A stretch of DNA of 64,000 nt from an uncultured Alistipes sp. (lineage in GTDB: Bacteria; Bacteroidota; Bacteroidia; Bacteroidales; Rikenellaceae), in the NCBI GenBank assembly GCA_944321965.1, contig CALUNH010000003.1, positions 62,001 to 126,000 on the forward strand, given 5' to 3'. Below, piece by piece: positions 8,929 to 17,875 of the stretch (positions are counted from its first letter, which is position 1; each line of letters begins with the position of its first letter). A program made the translations under genes and the position numbers. The notes beneath the pieces were generated by a model. The model made no database searches and was not told where the DNA came from. It was given only the letters and a program-made list of their open reading frames with translations.

Positions 8929-9699
8929 ATGGGAAAGGTAATCGCTTTAGCCAACCAGAAGGGCGGCGTGGGAAAGACCACCACGGCCATCAATCTGGCG
9001 GCTTCGCTGGCCCTGCTGGGCAAGAAGGTGCTGCTGCTGGACGCCGATCCGCAGGCCAACGCCACCTCGGGGCTGGGATTCGACATCAATCTCGAAGGCA
9101 TATACGAATGCCTCGCCGGAGAGAAACAGCCCGACGAGGTCATTCTCCGCAGTCCCGATGTGAAGAACCTCTGGCTCCTGCCCTCGTCGATCGACCTGGT
9201 GGCCGCAGACACCGAACTGCCGAAAATGGAGAACGCACACTTCGTCATGAAGCGCGTCGTCGACGCCGTGCGTGAACGCTTCGACTACATCTTCATCGAC
9301 TGCTCCCCCTCGCTGGGATACACCACGGTGAACATCCTCACGGCCGCCGATACGGTGCTGATCCCCGTGCAGTGCGAATACCTCGCCCTCGAAGGTCTCT
9401 CCAAACTCCTCAACACGATCCGCAAGGTCAAGTCGAGCCTCAACCCGTCGCTCGACATCGAAGGCTTCCTGCTGACGATGTACATGCGCAACCGCCTGAA
9501 CAACCAGGTCGTCACCGAAGTCCGCGAACACTTCGGGGAACTGGCCTACGACACAATAATCCAGCGCAATATCCGTTTGGGAGAGGCCCCCTCGCACGGA
9601 AAACCCGTCATGCTCTACGATGCCGGGGCCACGGGGTCGGAGAACTACCTGAATCTGGCGCGCGAATTTTTGAAACGCAACCGCAGAAAACAGCATTGA
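8929..9699 (+). CDS. parA: Chromosome partitioning ATPase ParA/Soj
   Basis: The 256-residue protein is a standard chromosomal ParA: deviant Walker [10 protein letters not shown] at residues 11-19, [13 protein letters not shown] near residues 40-52, and Walker B-like FIDCSPSLG near 122-130. It binds ATP and DNA and moves ParB-parS complexes during origin segregation. The length and the immediate parB neighbour support the chromosomal rather than plasmid type. Confidence 0.97.
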   Translation: MGKVIALANQKGGVGKTTTAINLAASLALLGKKVLLLDADPQANATSGLGFDINLEGIYECLAGEKQPDEVILRSPDVKNLWLLPSSIDLVAADTELPKMENAHFVMKRVVDAVRERFDYIFIDCSPSLGYTTVNILTAADTVLIPVQCEYLALEGLSKLLNTIRKVKSSLNPSLDIEGFLLTMYMRNRLNNQVVTEVREHFGELAYDTIIQRNIRLGEAPSHGKPVMLYDAGATGSENYLNLAREFLKRNRRKQH

Positions 9700-9755
9700 G
9701 ACGCTTCCGGACCGGGTTCGGGCCCGCTCCGGCACCATAAATAAAAAGGCAAGTT

Positions 9756-10628
9756 ATGAAACCACAGAAGGGATTAGGCCGGGGACTCGACGCCATTTTC
9801 GGCAGCGAGGCCGTCGACGTGAAACTCAAGCCGATGAGTCAGATGTCCGAGATCGAGATCGCCGACATCATTCCCAACCCCACGCAGCCGCGGACGCAGT
9901 TCGACGAGGAGTCGCTCGACGAACTGGCCGATTCGATCCGCCAGCTGGGGGTCATCCAGCCCGTCACGGTGAAGAAGACCGACGGCGGGAAATACATCCT
10001 CATCAGCGGTGAACGGCGCTGGCGGGCGGCGCAGCGTGCCGACCTGAAGACCCTCCCGGCCTACATCCGCGAGGTCGATGACGAGAACCTCCACGCCATG
10101 GCCCTCGTGGAGAACATCCAGCGCCAGGACCTCAACGCCATCGAAATCGCCCTGGGGATGCAGCGCCTGATCGACGAGTGCCACCTCACGCAGGACGCCC
10201 TCTCGGAGAAGGTCGGCAAGAAACGTTCGTCGGTCTCGAACTACCTGCGCCTGCTCAAACTCCCCGACGAGGTGCAGCTCGCACTGAAGGAGGGGCTGAT
10301 CTCGATGGGCCACGCCAAGGCCATCGCCGGAGCCCCCGCCGAGCAGCAGCTGCGCGTGCTGAAACGCTGTATCAAGAAGGGACTCTCGGTGCGCCAGGTC
10401 GAGGAGCTGGCCCGCACGCTCTGTGAAGCTCCGGCCCGGGCGGCCCGGAACGCCGAGGACGAAGAGTATCCCGAAAGCTACTCGCGGCTGGTCGAACAGC
10501 TCGAAACCTTCTTCTCGGAGGATATCTCGATCAAACGCTCGAAGAACGGCGGCGGCAAGATCGTCATCGGCTTCGGCGACGACAGCGATATCGAACGCTT
10601 CCTCGAACGATTTGCCAACCGCTCCTGA
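9756..10628 (+). CDS. parB: Chromosome partitioning protein ParB/Spo0J
   Basis: The 290-residue protein has the ParB/Spo0J layout. There is an N-terminal CTPase/sulfiredoxin-like domain with GERRWRAA at about residues 85-92. A central helix-turn-helix follows (TQDALSEKVGKKRSSVSNYLRLLKLP is the recognition area), then a C-terminal dimerisation region. It binds parS sites and clamps onto DNA using CTP. It begins 56 bases after parA. I did not find a parS palindrome in this window. Confidence 0.97.
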   Translation: MKPQKGLGRGLDAIFGSEAVDVKLKPMSQMSEIEIADIIPNPTQPRTQFDEESLDELADSIRQLGVIQPVTVKKTDGGKYILISGERRWRAAQRADLKTLPAYIREVDDENLHAMALVENIQRQDLNAIEIALGMQRLIDECHLTQDALSEKVGKKRSSVSNYLRLLKLPDEVQLALKEGLISMGHAKAIAGAPAEQQLRVLKRCIKKGLSVRQVEELARTLCEAPARAARNAEDEEYPESYSRLVEQLETFFSEDISIKRSKNGGGKIVIGFGDDSDIERFLERFANRS

Positions 10629-10654
10629 ACGCATTCAAACACCCTCGGAACCCC

Positions 10655-11824
10655 ATGGCGAAGATCCGGTTTCTCCTGTTGCTCGTTGCGGCCGTCGTGC
10701 CGGGAATGCACGCCGCCCAGGCCCAACTCCCCCGCGGTGCCCGCAGCATCGTGCGGGGCGGCATGTTCCAGAAACCCGACTCGCTGCGCGCCAAACGCGA
10801 CTCGATCCGCTTCGCAGAACTCGCCCTGCGGATCGATTCGGCCCAGACGCTCGACTACGCGGCCGACTCGGCCGCCGTTGCCGCCCTGCGCACCGACGAC
10901 CTGCGCCTGCTCGACTCGATCGCCCTGTCCCGCTACAACGCCGCACTCCAGGGCATCGACACCACCACGAAACGCAAAATCCGGAAGAAAGGATGGCTCA
11001 TGAGCGACTCGATGGCGCTTTCGAAGGTGTGCTGGGCCTCGACCGTCCTGCCCGGATACGGACAGATCTACAACAAGCAATACTGGAAACTCCCGATCCT
11101 CTACGGGCTGGTCGGAACCGGCCTGGGACTCTACATCCACGAAAACAAGATCTACAAGCCCCTGCGCCGCCAGTACAACTCCTATACGGACGTGAGCCTC
11201 TCGCGCACGCCCGAACTCGACGCCCTGCAGACGAAGATGATCCGCAGCAACACCCGGCGGCAGGTCTATCTCGGGGTTACGATCGCCTCGTACATCTACT
11301 TCATCGGCGACGCCGCCGTGAACTACAAGACCAACGACGTCTCGTCGGTCAAGAAGGCCACCACCCTGGCCTGCATCTTCCCGGGTGCGGGACAGATCTA
11401 CAACCGCAGTTACTGGAAGGTGCCGTTCGTGGTCGGAGGCTTCGCCTCGATGATCTACTGCATCGACTGGAACAACCGCGGATTCCAACGTTTCAAAAAG
11501 GCCTACAACCTGCTGTCCGACTACGAACAGCACCCCGAAAACTACCCCAACGGCCCGACGGACGAATTCCGCGGACGTTATTCGGCCGACTTTATCAAAA
11601 ACCTCAGGGACAACTACCGGCGCAACCGCGACCTGTGTATCATCCTCTCGGGGGCCTTATACGTGCTGCAGATCATCGACGCCCATGTCGACGCCCACCT
11701 GAAGGACTACGACATCTCGGACGACCTGTCGATGAACCTCGAACCGCTGGTCAACTACACCTATGTCCCGACGCTGCAGGGGAACCGCCCGGTCTTCGGG
11801 TTCAACCTCAGCCTCAACTTTTAG
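10655..11824 (+). CDS. DUF5683 domain protein, exported or membrane associated
   Basis: The 389-residue protein has a signal peptide ending near AAQAQ, a Ser/Asp/Ala-rich segment, then two copies of a short hydrophobic motif: STVLPGYGQIYNKQYWKLPILYG near residue 128 and CIFPGAGQIYNRSYWKVPFVVGG near residue 240. The repeated PGxGQIYN(K/R)xYWK(L/V)P motif is the mark of DUF5683, common in Bacteroidota directly behind parB. Its function is unknown. It lies 26 bases after parB and 3 bases before the transglycosylase gene, so all four genes likely form one operon. Confidence 0.85.
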   Translation: MAKIRFLLLLVAAVVPGMHAAQAQLPRGARSIVRGGMFQKPDSLRAKRDSIRFAELALRIDSAQTLDYAADSAAVAALRTDDLRLLDSIALSRYNAALQGIDTTTKRKIRKKGWLMSDSMALSKVCWASTVLPGYGQIYNKQYWKLPILYGLVGTGLGLYIHENKIYKPLRRQYNSYTDVSLSRTPELDALQTKMIRSNTRRQVYLGVTIASYIYFIGDAAVNYKTNDVSSVKKATTLACIFPGAGQIYNRSYWKVPFVVGGFASMIYCIDWNNRGFQRFKKAYNLLSDYEQHPENYPNGPTDEFRGRYSADFIKNLRDNYRRNRDLCIILSGALYVLQIIDAHVDAHLKDYDISDDLSMNLEPLVNYTYVPTLQGNRPVFGFNLSLNF

Positions 11825-11827
11825 ACG

Positions 11828-13201
11828 ATGAGAAAACTCCTGATATTCACCCTGCTGCTCACCATGGCCGGAACGGCCTCGGCCCTGGACCGCAGCCCCC
11901 GCAAGAAGAGACGCGACAAAAAGGCCCGGACCGAACAGACGGATGCGGCAATCGCCCGCGATACGGTGCGCACGGCCCGCCCCGAACCGCTGGCGGAAAC
12001 CGGCCCCGCACCCGTCGAGACACCCCCGGTCAACGATATCACGCTGGGGCTGACGGCCGAACAGGCCGATTCGCTGCTGGCCGAATGGCGGGAGCGCCAG
12101 CGGCAGGACGCCTACGGCGAATTCTTCAAACGCTACGTCCTGGAGGACACCACGGCCGTTGCCGACCAGACGCCCGATTCGGTCTATGCCCGAAGGCTGC
12201 TGGACCTCGCCTCGCCGATCCAGCTCCCCTTCAATGCGATTGTCAGGAACTACATCAACCGCTATATCGACCCGCGTTCGGGGACGATCAGCCGCATCCT
12301 CGGGATGTCGCAATACTACTTCCCGATCATCGAGGAGCAGCTGCTCCGCGAAGGCCTGCCGGTGGAGTTGCGGGCGCTGCCGATCATCGAATCGGCACTC
12401 TCGCCCACGGCCGTTTCGCCGATGGGCGCCGTAGGGCTGTGGCAGTTCATGCCCACGACGGGAAAGAGCTACGGACTGGAGATCAACTCGCTGGTCGACG
12501 AACGCCGCGACCCGCACCGCTCCACGGAGGCTGCCTGCCGTTTCCTGAAGGACCTCTATGCGATCTACAACGACTGGACGCTGGCCATTGCGGCCTACAA
12601 CTGCGGCCCGGGGAACGTCAACAAGGCCATTGCACGTTCGGGCGGCAAGACCTTCTGGGAGATCTACGACTACCTGCCGCGCGAGACCCGGGGCTACGTC
12701 CCGGCCTTCATCGGGGCGACCTACGCCTATGCCTACCACCAGCTCCACGGCATCGAGCCCACCGAAGCCCCGATTCCGCTGTCGGTCGACACGCTGCGCA
12801 TCAACAAACTGATGCACCTGAACCAGATCGCCTCGACGATCGACCTGCCGCTGGAGACGCTGCGCCAGCTCAACCCGCAATACAAACTCGACATCATTCC
12901 GGCGACCACGAAAACCTATACGCTGGTGGTTCCGCAGCGCACCGTCACGCAATACATCGCCCACGAGCCTGAGATTCAGTCCAAGGATTCGATGTACCTC
13001 AAGGAGTACATCAACCCGGCAAACATCGACAAGAAGCGTCAGGAGCGCAGCGGCACGATCTACGTGGTCAAGAAGGGCGACACGCTGGGGGCCATTGCGC
13101 GGCGTTACCGCGTGACGACCTCGCAGCTGATGCGCTGGAACAAGATCAAGAACGCCCACAAACTCCGGATCGGCCAGCGCCTCCGGATCGAAGGCCGATG
13201 A
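11828..13201 (+). CDS. Lytic transglycosylase, MltD-like, with LysM domain
   Basis: The 457-residue exported enzyme begins with a signal peptide. The transglycosylase (SLT) domain carries the catalytic Glu188 in LPIIESALSPTAVSPMGAVG, then the AVGLWQFMPTTGKSYGL and AIAAYNCGPGNV motifs. A LysM peptidoglycan-binding domain sits at residues ~405-455 (YVVKKGDTLGAIARRY). It cleaves glycan strands of peptidoglycan with formation of anhydro-muramic ends. Its stop overlaps the mnmE start. Confidence 0.92.
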   Translation: MRKLLIFTLLLTMAGTASALDRSPRKKRRDKKARTEQTDAAIARDTVRTARPEPLAETGPAPVETPPVNDITLGLTAEQADSLLAEWRERQRQDAYGEFFKRYVLEDTTAVADQTPDSVYARRLLDLASPIQLPFNAIVRNYINRYIDPRSGTISRILGMSQYYFPIIEEQLLREGLPVELRALPIIESALSPTAVSPMGAVGLWQFMPTTGKSYGLEINSLVDERRDPHRSTEAACRFLKDLYAIYNDWTLAIAAYNCGPGNVNKAIARSGGKTFWEIYDYLPRETRGYVPAFIGATYAYAYHQLHGIEPTEAPIPLSVDTLRINKLMHLNQIASTIDLPLETLRQLNPQYKLDIIPATTKTYTLVVPQRTVTQYIAHEPEIQSKDSMYLKEYINPANIDKKRQERSGTIYVVKKGDTLGAIARRYRVTTSQLMRWNKIKNAHKLRIGQRLRIEGR

Positions 13202-14559
13202 TGGTATCCGAACACGATACGATTGTTGCCCCGGCGACGGCGCCGGGCGGTGCCATTGCCGTGGTCCGCGTGAGCGGAACGGAGGCTCTGGCGCTCTGCG
13301 ACCGGATTTTCCGTGGACGGGCTCCGCTGGCGGCCGCGGCCGGAAATACGGTCCATTACGGGCGGATTCTGGACGGCGGGCGCGTGGTGGACGATGTGCT
13401 GGCAACCGTTTTCCGGGCCCCGCACTCCTACACGGGTGAGGACTCGGTCGAGATTTCGTGCCACGGCTCCTCCTACATCGTTTCGGAAATACTCCGGCTG
13501 CTGATTACCGCGGGCGGGCGCATGGCCAGGCCCGGGGAGTTCACGATCCGCGCCTACCTGGCCGGGAAGATGGACCTTTCGCAGGCCGAAGCCGTCGCGG
13601 ACCTGATCGCATCGTCGACCCGCGCGGCGCACGCACTGGCCGCGAATCAAATGCGCGGCGGCTATTCCGAGGAACTGGAGGGACTTCGGGACAAGTTGCT
13701 GAACCTCACCGCGCTGCTGGAACTGGAGCTGGACTTCTCGGAGGAGGATGTGGAGTTTGCGGACCGGGGGGCGCTGCGAGAGACGATGGAGCGGATCGGA
13801 CGGGAGATCGACCGGCTGCGGAACTCCTTTGCATTGGGCAATGCGATCAAGGAGGGGGTTGCGGTGGCGATTGTCGGGGCTCCGAACGTCGGGAAATCGA
13901 CGCTGCTGAACCGGTTGCTGAACGAGGAGCGCGCGATGGTCTCGGAGATTGCCGGCACGACGCGCGATGTGATCGAGGAGCGGGCCAACATCGGCGGCGT
14001 GCTGTTCCGGTTCCTCGACACGGCGGGGATCCGCACGACGGGCGACCGGCTGGAACGGATGGGCATCGAACGCACGATGGAGAGCATCCGCCGGGCGCAG
14101 GTGGTGATCCATCTGATTGATACGCAGACGATGGCAGGATCGGGGCCTTCGGAGCGGGAATTCACGTTGCGCCCGGACCAGCGGCTGCTAACGGTCTGCA
14201 ACAAACTCGACGCGGCTCCGGAAGGGTTTCGGCTGCCGGAGGGTGCGATCGGGATTTCGGCCAAACGGGGAGACGGAATCGAGGCGTTGTGCGAAGCGCT
14301 GCGCGGGGCGGTAGATACGGAAGGGTTGTATCACGGTGACGCGGTGGTTTCGAACAGCCGCCACTACGAGGCGCTGACAGCAGCCCGGGAGTCCCTGAAT
14401 CGGGCCCTGGCGGGCTTGGATGAAGGGCTTCCGGCGGACCTTTTGAGTGAAGAGATCCGGCCGGTGATCCGGCATTTGGGAGAGATCACGGGGCGCGGCG
14501 CCATTGCCCCGGACGAGGTTTTACAACATATCTTTTCGAAATTCTGCATCGGCAAATAG
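13198..14559 (+). CDS. mnmE: tRNA uridine-5-carboxymethylaminomethyl GTPase MnmE
   Basis: The 453-residue protein shows the MnmE layout: an N-terminal folate-binding domain starting DTIVAPATAPGGAIAVVRVSG, a helical domain split by a GTPase domain with P-loop GAPNVGKST near residue 227, AGTTRD and DTAGIR switch motifs, NKLD, and the C-terminal FCIGK catalytic Cys motif. With MnmG it modifies the wobble uridine of several tRNAs. The start overlaps the upstream gene by 4 bases. It is the last chromosomal gene before the prophage and appears intact. Confidence 0.97.
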   Translation: MMVSEHDTIVAPATAPGGAIAVVRVSGTEALALCDRIFRGRAPLAAAAGNTVHYGRILDGGRVVDDVLATVFRAPHSYTGEDSVEISCHGSSYIVSEILRLLITAGGRMARPGEFTIRAYLAGKMDLSQAEAVADLIASSTRAAHALAANQMRGGYSEELEGLRDKLLNLTALLELELDFSEEDVEFADRGALRETMERIGREIDRLRNSFALGNAIKEGVAVAIVGAPNVGKSTLLNRLLNEERAMVSEIAGTTRDVIEERANIGGVLFRFLDTAGIRTTGDRLERMGIERTMESIRRAQVVIHLIDTQTMAGSGPSEREFTLRPDQRLLTVCNKLDAAPEGFRLPEGAIGISAKRGDGIEALCEALRGAVDTEGLYHGDAVVSNSRHYEALTAARESLNRALAGLDEGLPADLLSEEIRPVIRHLGEITGRGAIAPDEVLQHIFSKFCIGK

Positions 14560-14666
14560 GAGCTAAAATCGGAAAAGGAACTCAAAGTAAATACGGAGTA
14601 AAAACAAACAAATAACTCCAACAAAAACAACCCTTTAACGCTCACGAAAAAAATTCCGTTATTTGT

Positions 14667-14697
14667 TTTGAATTACTCCCTATTTCCTCTATATTTG
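14667..14697 (+). promoter_or_regulatory. Promoter for the integrase
   Basis: TTTG at 14667-14670 and TATATTTG at 14690-14697 with a 19-base spacer fit the -33/-7 promoter. The integrase ATG is 58 bases downstream. The last bases of the -7 box overlap the first TGTTGC repeat, so a protein bound there could block transcription. Confidence 0.65.
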
Positions 14698-14743
14698 TTG
14701 CAGGTTTGTTGCTCGCCATAGATTGAACAACAAAAGCAACAAA
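14696..14743 (+). repeat. TTGTTGC-type repeats, possible integrase arm sites
   Basis: TGTTGC (14696-14701), four bases, then TTGTTGCT (14706-14713) form a direct repeat. About 15 bases on, AACAAAAGCAACAAAA gives the same motif inverted. The same TGTTGC-N4-TTGTTGCT arrangement occurs at 63959-63976. Short repeats beside an integrase gene at one end and near the other end of the element may be integrase arm-type sites. This is inference. Confidence 0.4.
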
Positions 14744-14754
14744 ATAGAAGCAAT

Positions 14755-15909
14755 ATGGGAGATTCAAAAGAACCGATACGGCTACGGAAGCGAACGATGA
14801 GTACAGGGCGCACCTCCCTATACCTCGACATCTACCTGAACGGGGAACGGTCATACGAGTACCTGAAACTCTACCTCGTTCCCGAGGTGACACGGGCAGA
14901 CAAAGAGAAGAACCGGGAGACAATGAAGCTCGCCGAGGCGATCAAGGCAAAACGGGTTGTGGAGCTGCGGAACGGAGAGTTCGGCTTCAAGAACGACTAC
15001 GCTTCCGAGACGCTGTTCTTCGACTATTACAGGGCGATGTGCGAAAAGCGGCTCGGGGAGGAAAGCCGAGGAAACTGGGGCAACTGGTACTCATGCCTTC
15101 ACCATCTGCGCATCTATGAGAAACGAGAGAAGATAACATTCGCGGACATCACGCCAGAGTGGGTGCAGGGATTTCGGGACTATCTCGACAAACGGGCAGT
15201 AGCTTGGGCGCACGACAACAGGCACAGGGAAAAGGAATACCCGCTGTCTCGTAACACCAAGCTGTCGTATTTCAACAAGCTGCGGGCGTGTCTGAATCAG
15301 GCTTTCGACGAAAGGATTATCGCCCGCAATCCCATGCGTGGCATTGAGGGATTTCAGGCAGAGGAAGGGACGCGGATGTACCTCACACTCGAAGAACTGC
15401 AACGGCTTGTCAATACCCCGTGCGAGTACGACGGTGTGCGGAGAGCCTTCCTGTTCTCATGCCTCACTGGCCTGCGCCGCAGCGACATTCTGAAACTCAC
15501 ATGGGGCGATGTGCATCAGCAGGGCGAATTTACGCGCATCATCTTCCGACAGAAGAAGACCAAAGGGCAGGAATACCTCGACATCACACAGCAGGCGGCA
15601 GACCTCATGGGAGATCGTAGAAAGGCCGATGACCCGGTGTTTACTGACGTGTTCACGCCCGACTGCACGAACAAAACCATACAGAACTGGGTACTGCGTG
15701 CGGGCATCGACAAGAAAATATCATTCCATTGTGGGCGGCACACTTTCGCCGTGATGATGCTCGACCTCGGAACGGACATCTACACCGTGAGCAAGTTGCT
15801 TGGCCACCGGGAACTCTCAACCACACAGATATACGCCAAAGTGCTCGACAAGAACAAACAGGCAGCGGTGCAGCGCATTCCGAACATCCTCCCCAGCCAC
15901 AAGAATTAG
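14755..15909 (+). CDS. Tyrosine recombinase (phage integrase)
   Basis: The 384-residue protein has an N-terminal arm-binding-like domain, a SAM-like core-binding domain (residues ~95-190) and a C-terminal catalytic domain. The catalytic set is visible: Arg241 (TGLRRSD), His325 and Arg328 (HCGRHTFA), His351 (LGHRELSTTQIY) and nucleophile Tyr360. It would catalyse site-specific integration and excision of this prophage. It starts 195 bases after mnmE, and its 3' end meets the minus-strand repressor genes. Confidence 0.95.
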   Translation: MGDSKEPIRLRKRTMSTGRTSLYLDIYLNGERSYEYLKLYLVPEVTRADKEKNRETMKLAEAIKAKRVVELRNGEFGFKNDYASETLFFDYYRAMCEKRLGEESRGNWGNWYSCLHHLRIYEKREKITFADITPEWVQGFRDYLDKRAVAWAHDNRHREKEYPLSRNTKLSYFNKLRACLNQAFDERIIARNPMRGIEGFQAEEGTRMYLTLEELQRLVNTPCEYDGVRRAFLFSCLTGLRRSDILKLTWGDVHQQGEFTRIIFRQKKTKGQEYLDITQQAADLMGDRRKADDPVFTDVFTPDCTNKTIQNWVLRAGIDKKISFHCGRHTFAVMMLDLGTDIYTVSKLLGHRELSTTQIYAKVLDKNKQAAVQRIPNILPSHKN

Positions 15910-16166
15910 GGCTTCACGGAAATCGGATTTGTGCGGGCGAACATATCTCCGTCGCCCGTCAGTAGCCAACGGGCGGATATGCCGTAGTCACGGACAAGGA
16001 ATACCAGCCAGTCGAGCTGGACGCTGATCTGTGACGACTTGCCAGTTTCGAGGGCGTTCAGATTCCAACGGTTTATCCCGTATCGGGTAGTAAATGTCTG
16101 CTTGCCCCGTATTATGCGGCGATGCTTCAACTCGTACAGAGCCTCGAAGAACCGCTTCGTTATCAT
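15906..16166 (-). CDS. Small HTH-type repressor-like protein (third of cluster)
   Basis: The 86-residue protein resembles the short Bacteroidota phage regulators with a helix-turn-helix (FTTRYGINRWNLNALETGK) followed by the conserved tail ISARWLLTGDGDMF. The ATG at 16166 overlaps the stop of the upstream gene as ATGA and has a purine-rich site ahead (AGAAGAAAG), so it is preferred over an ATG 21 bases upstream. It is likely translationally coupled to the gene before it. Confidence 0.7.
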   Translation of the reverse strand: MITKRFFEALYELKHRRIIRGKQTFTTRYGINRWNLNALETGKSSQISVQLDWLVFLVRDYGISARWLLTGDGDMFARTNPISVKP

Positions 16167-16642
16167 TTTGCTTTCTTCTGTCTGCATAAATCGTCAGATT
16201 TCCCGCTTGCGGTGGCGAATTTCACGTTCATTTCCTTTTCGTGTTCGTCTGCTCGTCCCTGCCATCCGGCGACCGTATCGGGGCTGAAAACAGGAACTTT
16301 GCCCATGACAACGGACTGTTCGAACTCGTGCAGCTCGTTCGGATTCATGTAAGGTAGGAATCTTTCCAATTCGAGCACTCCCTGTATGTGGGCGTACATC
16401 TCTTGCCGTATGCCCGTGTACGCTCCTGGAGAAAGCATCCGTCCTTCACCGAGTAGCAGCCAACGGGCATCTATCTCAGGGAAGGCGGCAAGCAGCGTGA
16501 TGACAGGTTGCAGACCGAAATTACCGCCGCTCAACAGCTTTTTCAGATACTGCGGTGTCCAACCCAGCATCTTTGCAAACGGGGTCTGTTTGCCGCCCGT
16601 CTTGTATTCCATTATCTCCTGTAACCGGTCTTTCATTTCCAT
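16163..16642 (-). CDS. XRE-like repressor protein (second of cluster)
   Basis: The 159-residue protein begins with a helix-turn-helix domain (TPFAKMLGWTPQYLKKLLSG) and has the same mid-protein signature as its neighbours, IDARWLLLGEGRML. The C-terminal half is predicted helical with no known catalytic motif. It is probably a phage regulator or co-repressor. It follows the CI-like gene by 30 bases and overlaps the next gene by 4 bases. Confidence 0.75.
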   Translation of the reverse strand: MEMKDRLQEIMEYKTGGKQTPFAKMLGWTPQYLKKLLSGGNFGLQPVITLLAAFPEIDARWLLLGEGRMLSPGAYTGIRQEMYAHIQGVLELERFLPYMNPNELHEFEQSVVMGKVPVFSPDTVAGWQGRADEHEKEMNVKFATASGKSDDLCRQKKAK

Positions 16643-16672
16643 ATCAGTATAGGGGGATTTTGCCTATGAAGG

Positions 16673-17095
16673 TCATCCTGCAACGGCAGAGGTTACACTG
16701 CCGCCCTGCCGGACATCCGTTTTTTTGCTTTCTCGGAGCTGATCTTTCAGCAGTCCGATAAGTTCGTCTATCTGTCTGTCCCGGGCGGATAAGCTCTCGG
16801 CCTGCGTCTGTATTACGCTCCATGCTTCGCGGGGTATTTCGACCATCTGTAAACCGTTCGGATTATTCTTAAACATCGAACCCTCACCTTTCAATACCCA
16901 AACTTCGTTTATATTTTCATCCAACCCGCAAAGCTTCTTGACAAACTTCTCGGATAGCGGCACTTTTCCGTTCACAATCTGCGAAAACGAGGATTTGGTA
17001 TACCCCAACAGGTCTGCGAGCTGCTTTTCGCTCTCTGCCACCTCCTGAAATATCAGCCAGTTAATTACTTTTTTAATTCTTTGAATATCAGACAT
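16673..17095 (-). CDS. CI-like phage repressor (first of cluster)
   Basis: The 140-residue protein has a helix-turn-helix (EKQLADLLGYTKSSFSQIVNGK) typical of XRE repressors, the shared signature EVWVLKGEGSMF, and a C-terminal coiled coil (residues ~100-130) suited to oligomerisation. The ATG at 17095 is chosen because AAGAGG lies about 10 bases upstream. It is the first gene leftward from the divergent control region and so the best candidate for the immunity repressor. No LexA-type peptidase domain is present. Confidence 0.8.
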   Translation of the reverse strand: MSDIQRIKKVINWLIFQEVAESEKQLADLLGYTKSSFSQIVNGKVPLSEKFVKKLCGLDENINEVWVLKGEGSMFKNNPNGLQMVEIPREAWSVIQTQAESLSARDRQIDELIGLLKDQLRESKKTDVRQGGSVTSAVAG

Positions 17096-17164
17096 ATAAC
17101 GTAACCTCTTAAAATTTTTCCGAAATTTTGTGTCGATAAAAGTCCGCAATATCGAAACTTTGTT

Positions 17165-17194
17165 TATATTTGCATCGTGTTACGGTTGAGTAAC
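17165..17194 (+). promoter_or_regulatory. Early rightward promoter and candidate repressor operator
   Basis: A -7 box TATATTTG lies at 17165-17172. Immediately downstream is a perfect inverted repeat GTTAC-N6-GTAAC (17179-17194), placed where a bound repressor would block start of transcription. A further GTAAC half site lies at 17101-17105 beside the repressor start. I see no TTTG at the usual -33 spacing. The first early gene starts 74 bases further on. Confidence 0.55.
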
Positions 17195-17267
17195 CGCACA
17201 AAGATATGAAATAATAAATAAAATCGGAAATAAACCAATAAGTAAAACCGGAATAAATTTCAAGAGT

Positions 17268-17489
17268 ATGGCTGAAATCAGAAAACAGACAATGGGGCAG
17301 GAGCGGCGGGAGAAGCGGGACATCGCCATCTACACCGAGTACAACAGCCTCGTCGCCGTCAAGGGCCAGAGCAAGACGGAGGTGAACAAGTACCTGATGA
17401 AGAAGTACGGCATTGAATCCGAAGGGACAATATACGTCATCCGGAAGCGTGTCGAGAAACGTCTGAAAGCGGAGGAAAAACGGATATGA
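17268..17489 (+). CDS. Small early phage protein, function unknown
   Basis: The 73-residue, strongly basic protein (many Lys and Arg at both ends) has a central segment KTEVNKYLMKKYGIESEGTIYVIRKRV that could form a small helix-turn-helix. It is the first gene of the rightward early operon, in the position where phages often place Cro-like or control proteins. Its stop overlaps the next start. Confidence 0.65.
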   Translation: MAEIRKQTMGQERREKRDIAIYTEYNSLVAVKGQSKTEVNKYLMKKYGIESEGTIYVIRKRVEKRLKAEEKRI

Positions 17490-17875
17490 GTACGATGAAT
17501 TTGAGCGCAGCCGCCCGCCATGAGAAGTACCTGTACGACAAAAAGTACCAGGAAAGATATTGGGAGCGAAGGGCTGCGAAACGACAGAAGACCTCGAAAT
17601 TGACGGTACGGGAGAAGTCGACTGACACTCTGACGCATCAGAAGAAAATATCGGTCGAGATAAACATCGACGACGAGCTCAAGCCTGAAATTGGAGAAGT
17701 GGAAGTCTCTGTAAGACGGACGGGGCAGACACCTGAACGCTATACGCAGGAACTTGAAAGAGCAAACAGAACGCTCGCATCGGAAAACAGGCGGCTGATA
17801 AAACTGCTGACGCAGTATCAGGAAATCATACGAATTGGGACAAACAACTGGAAAGGCGATGAAAACAACAAATAA
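17486..17875 (+). CDS. Early phage protein with coiled coil, function unknown
   Basis: The 129-residue protein has a basic N-terminal third (KYLYDKKYQERYWERRAAKRQ), a short beta-like middle (KKISVEINIDDELKP) and a C-terminal helix with heptad pattern (YTQELERANRTLASENRRLIK). I do not recognise the family. It overlaps its neighbours on both sides, which supports real translation within one operon. Confidence 0.65.
   Translation: MSTMNLSAAARHEKYLYDKKYQERYWERRAAKRQKTSKLTVREKSTDTLTHQKKISVEINIDDELKPEIGEVEVSVRRTGQTPERYTQELERANRTLASENRRLIKLLTQYQEIIRIGTNNWKGDENNK

Noticed and set aside
8571-10700. parS site near parAB
   Set aside because: I looked for the GTTTCACGTGAAAC-type palindrome or close variants around parA and parB and did not see one; it may lie elsewhere on the chromosome.
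10423-12972. 849-codon plus-strand frame across parB, DUF5683 and transglycosylase genes
   Set aside because: It crosses three recognised genes in another frame and is rich in Arg and Pro, typical of a GC-driven shadow.
14560-14755. Clear attL/attR direct repeat at the prophage ends
   Set aside because: Comparing 14560-14755 with 63682-64000 gave only short shared words besides the TGTTGC motif, too little to define a core site.
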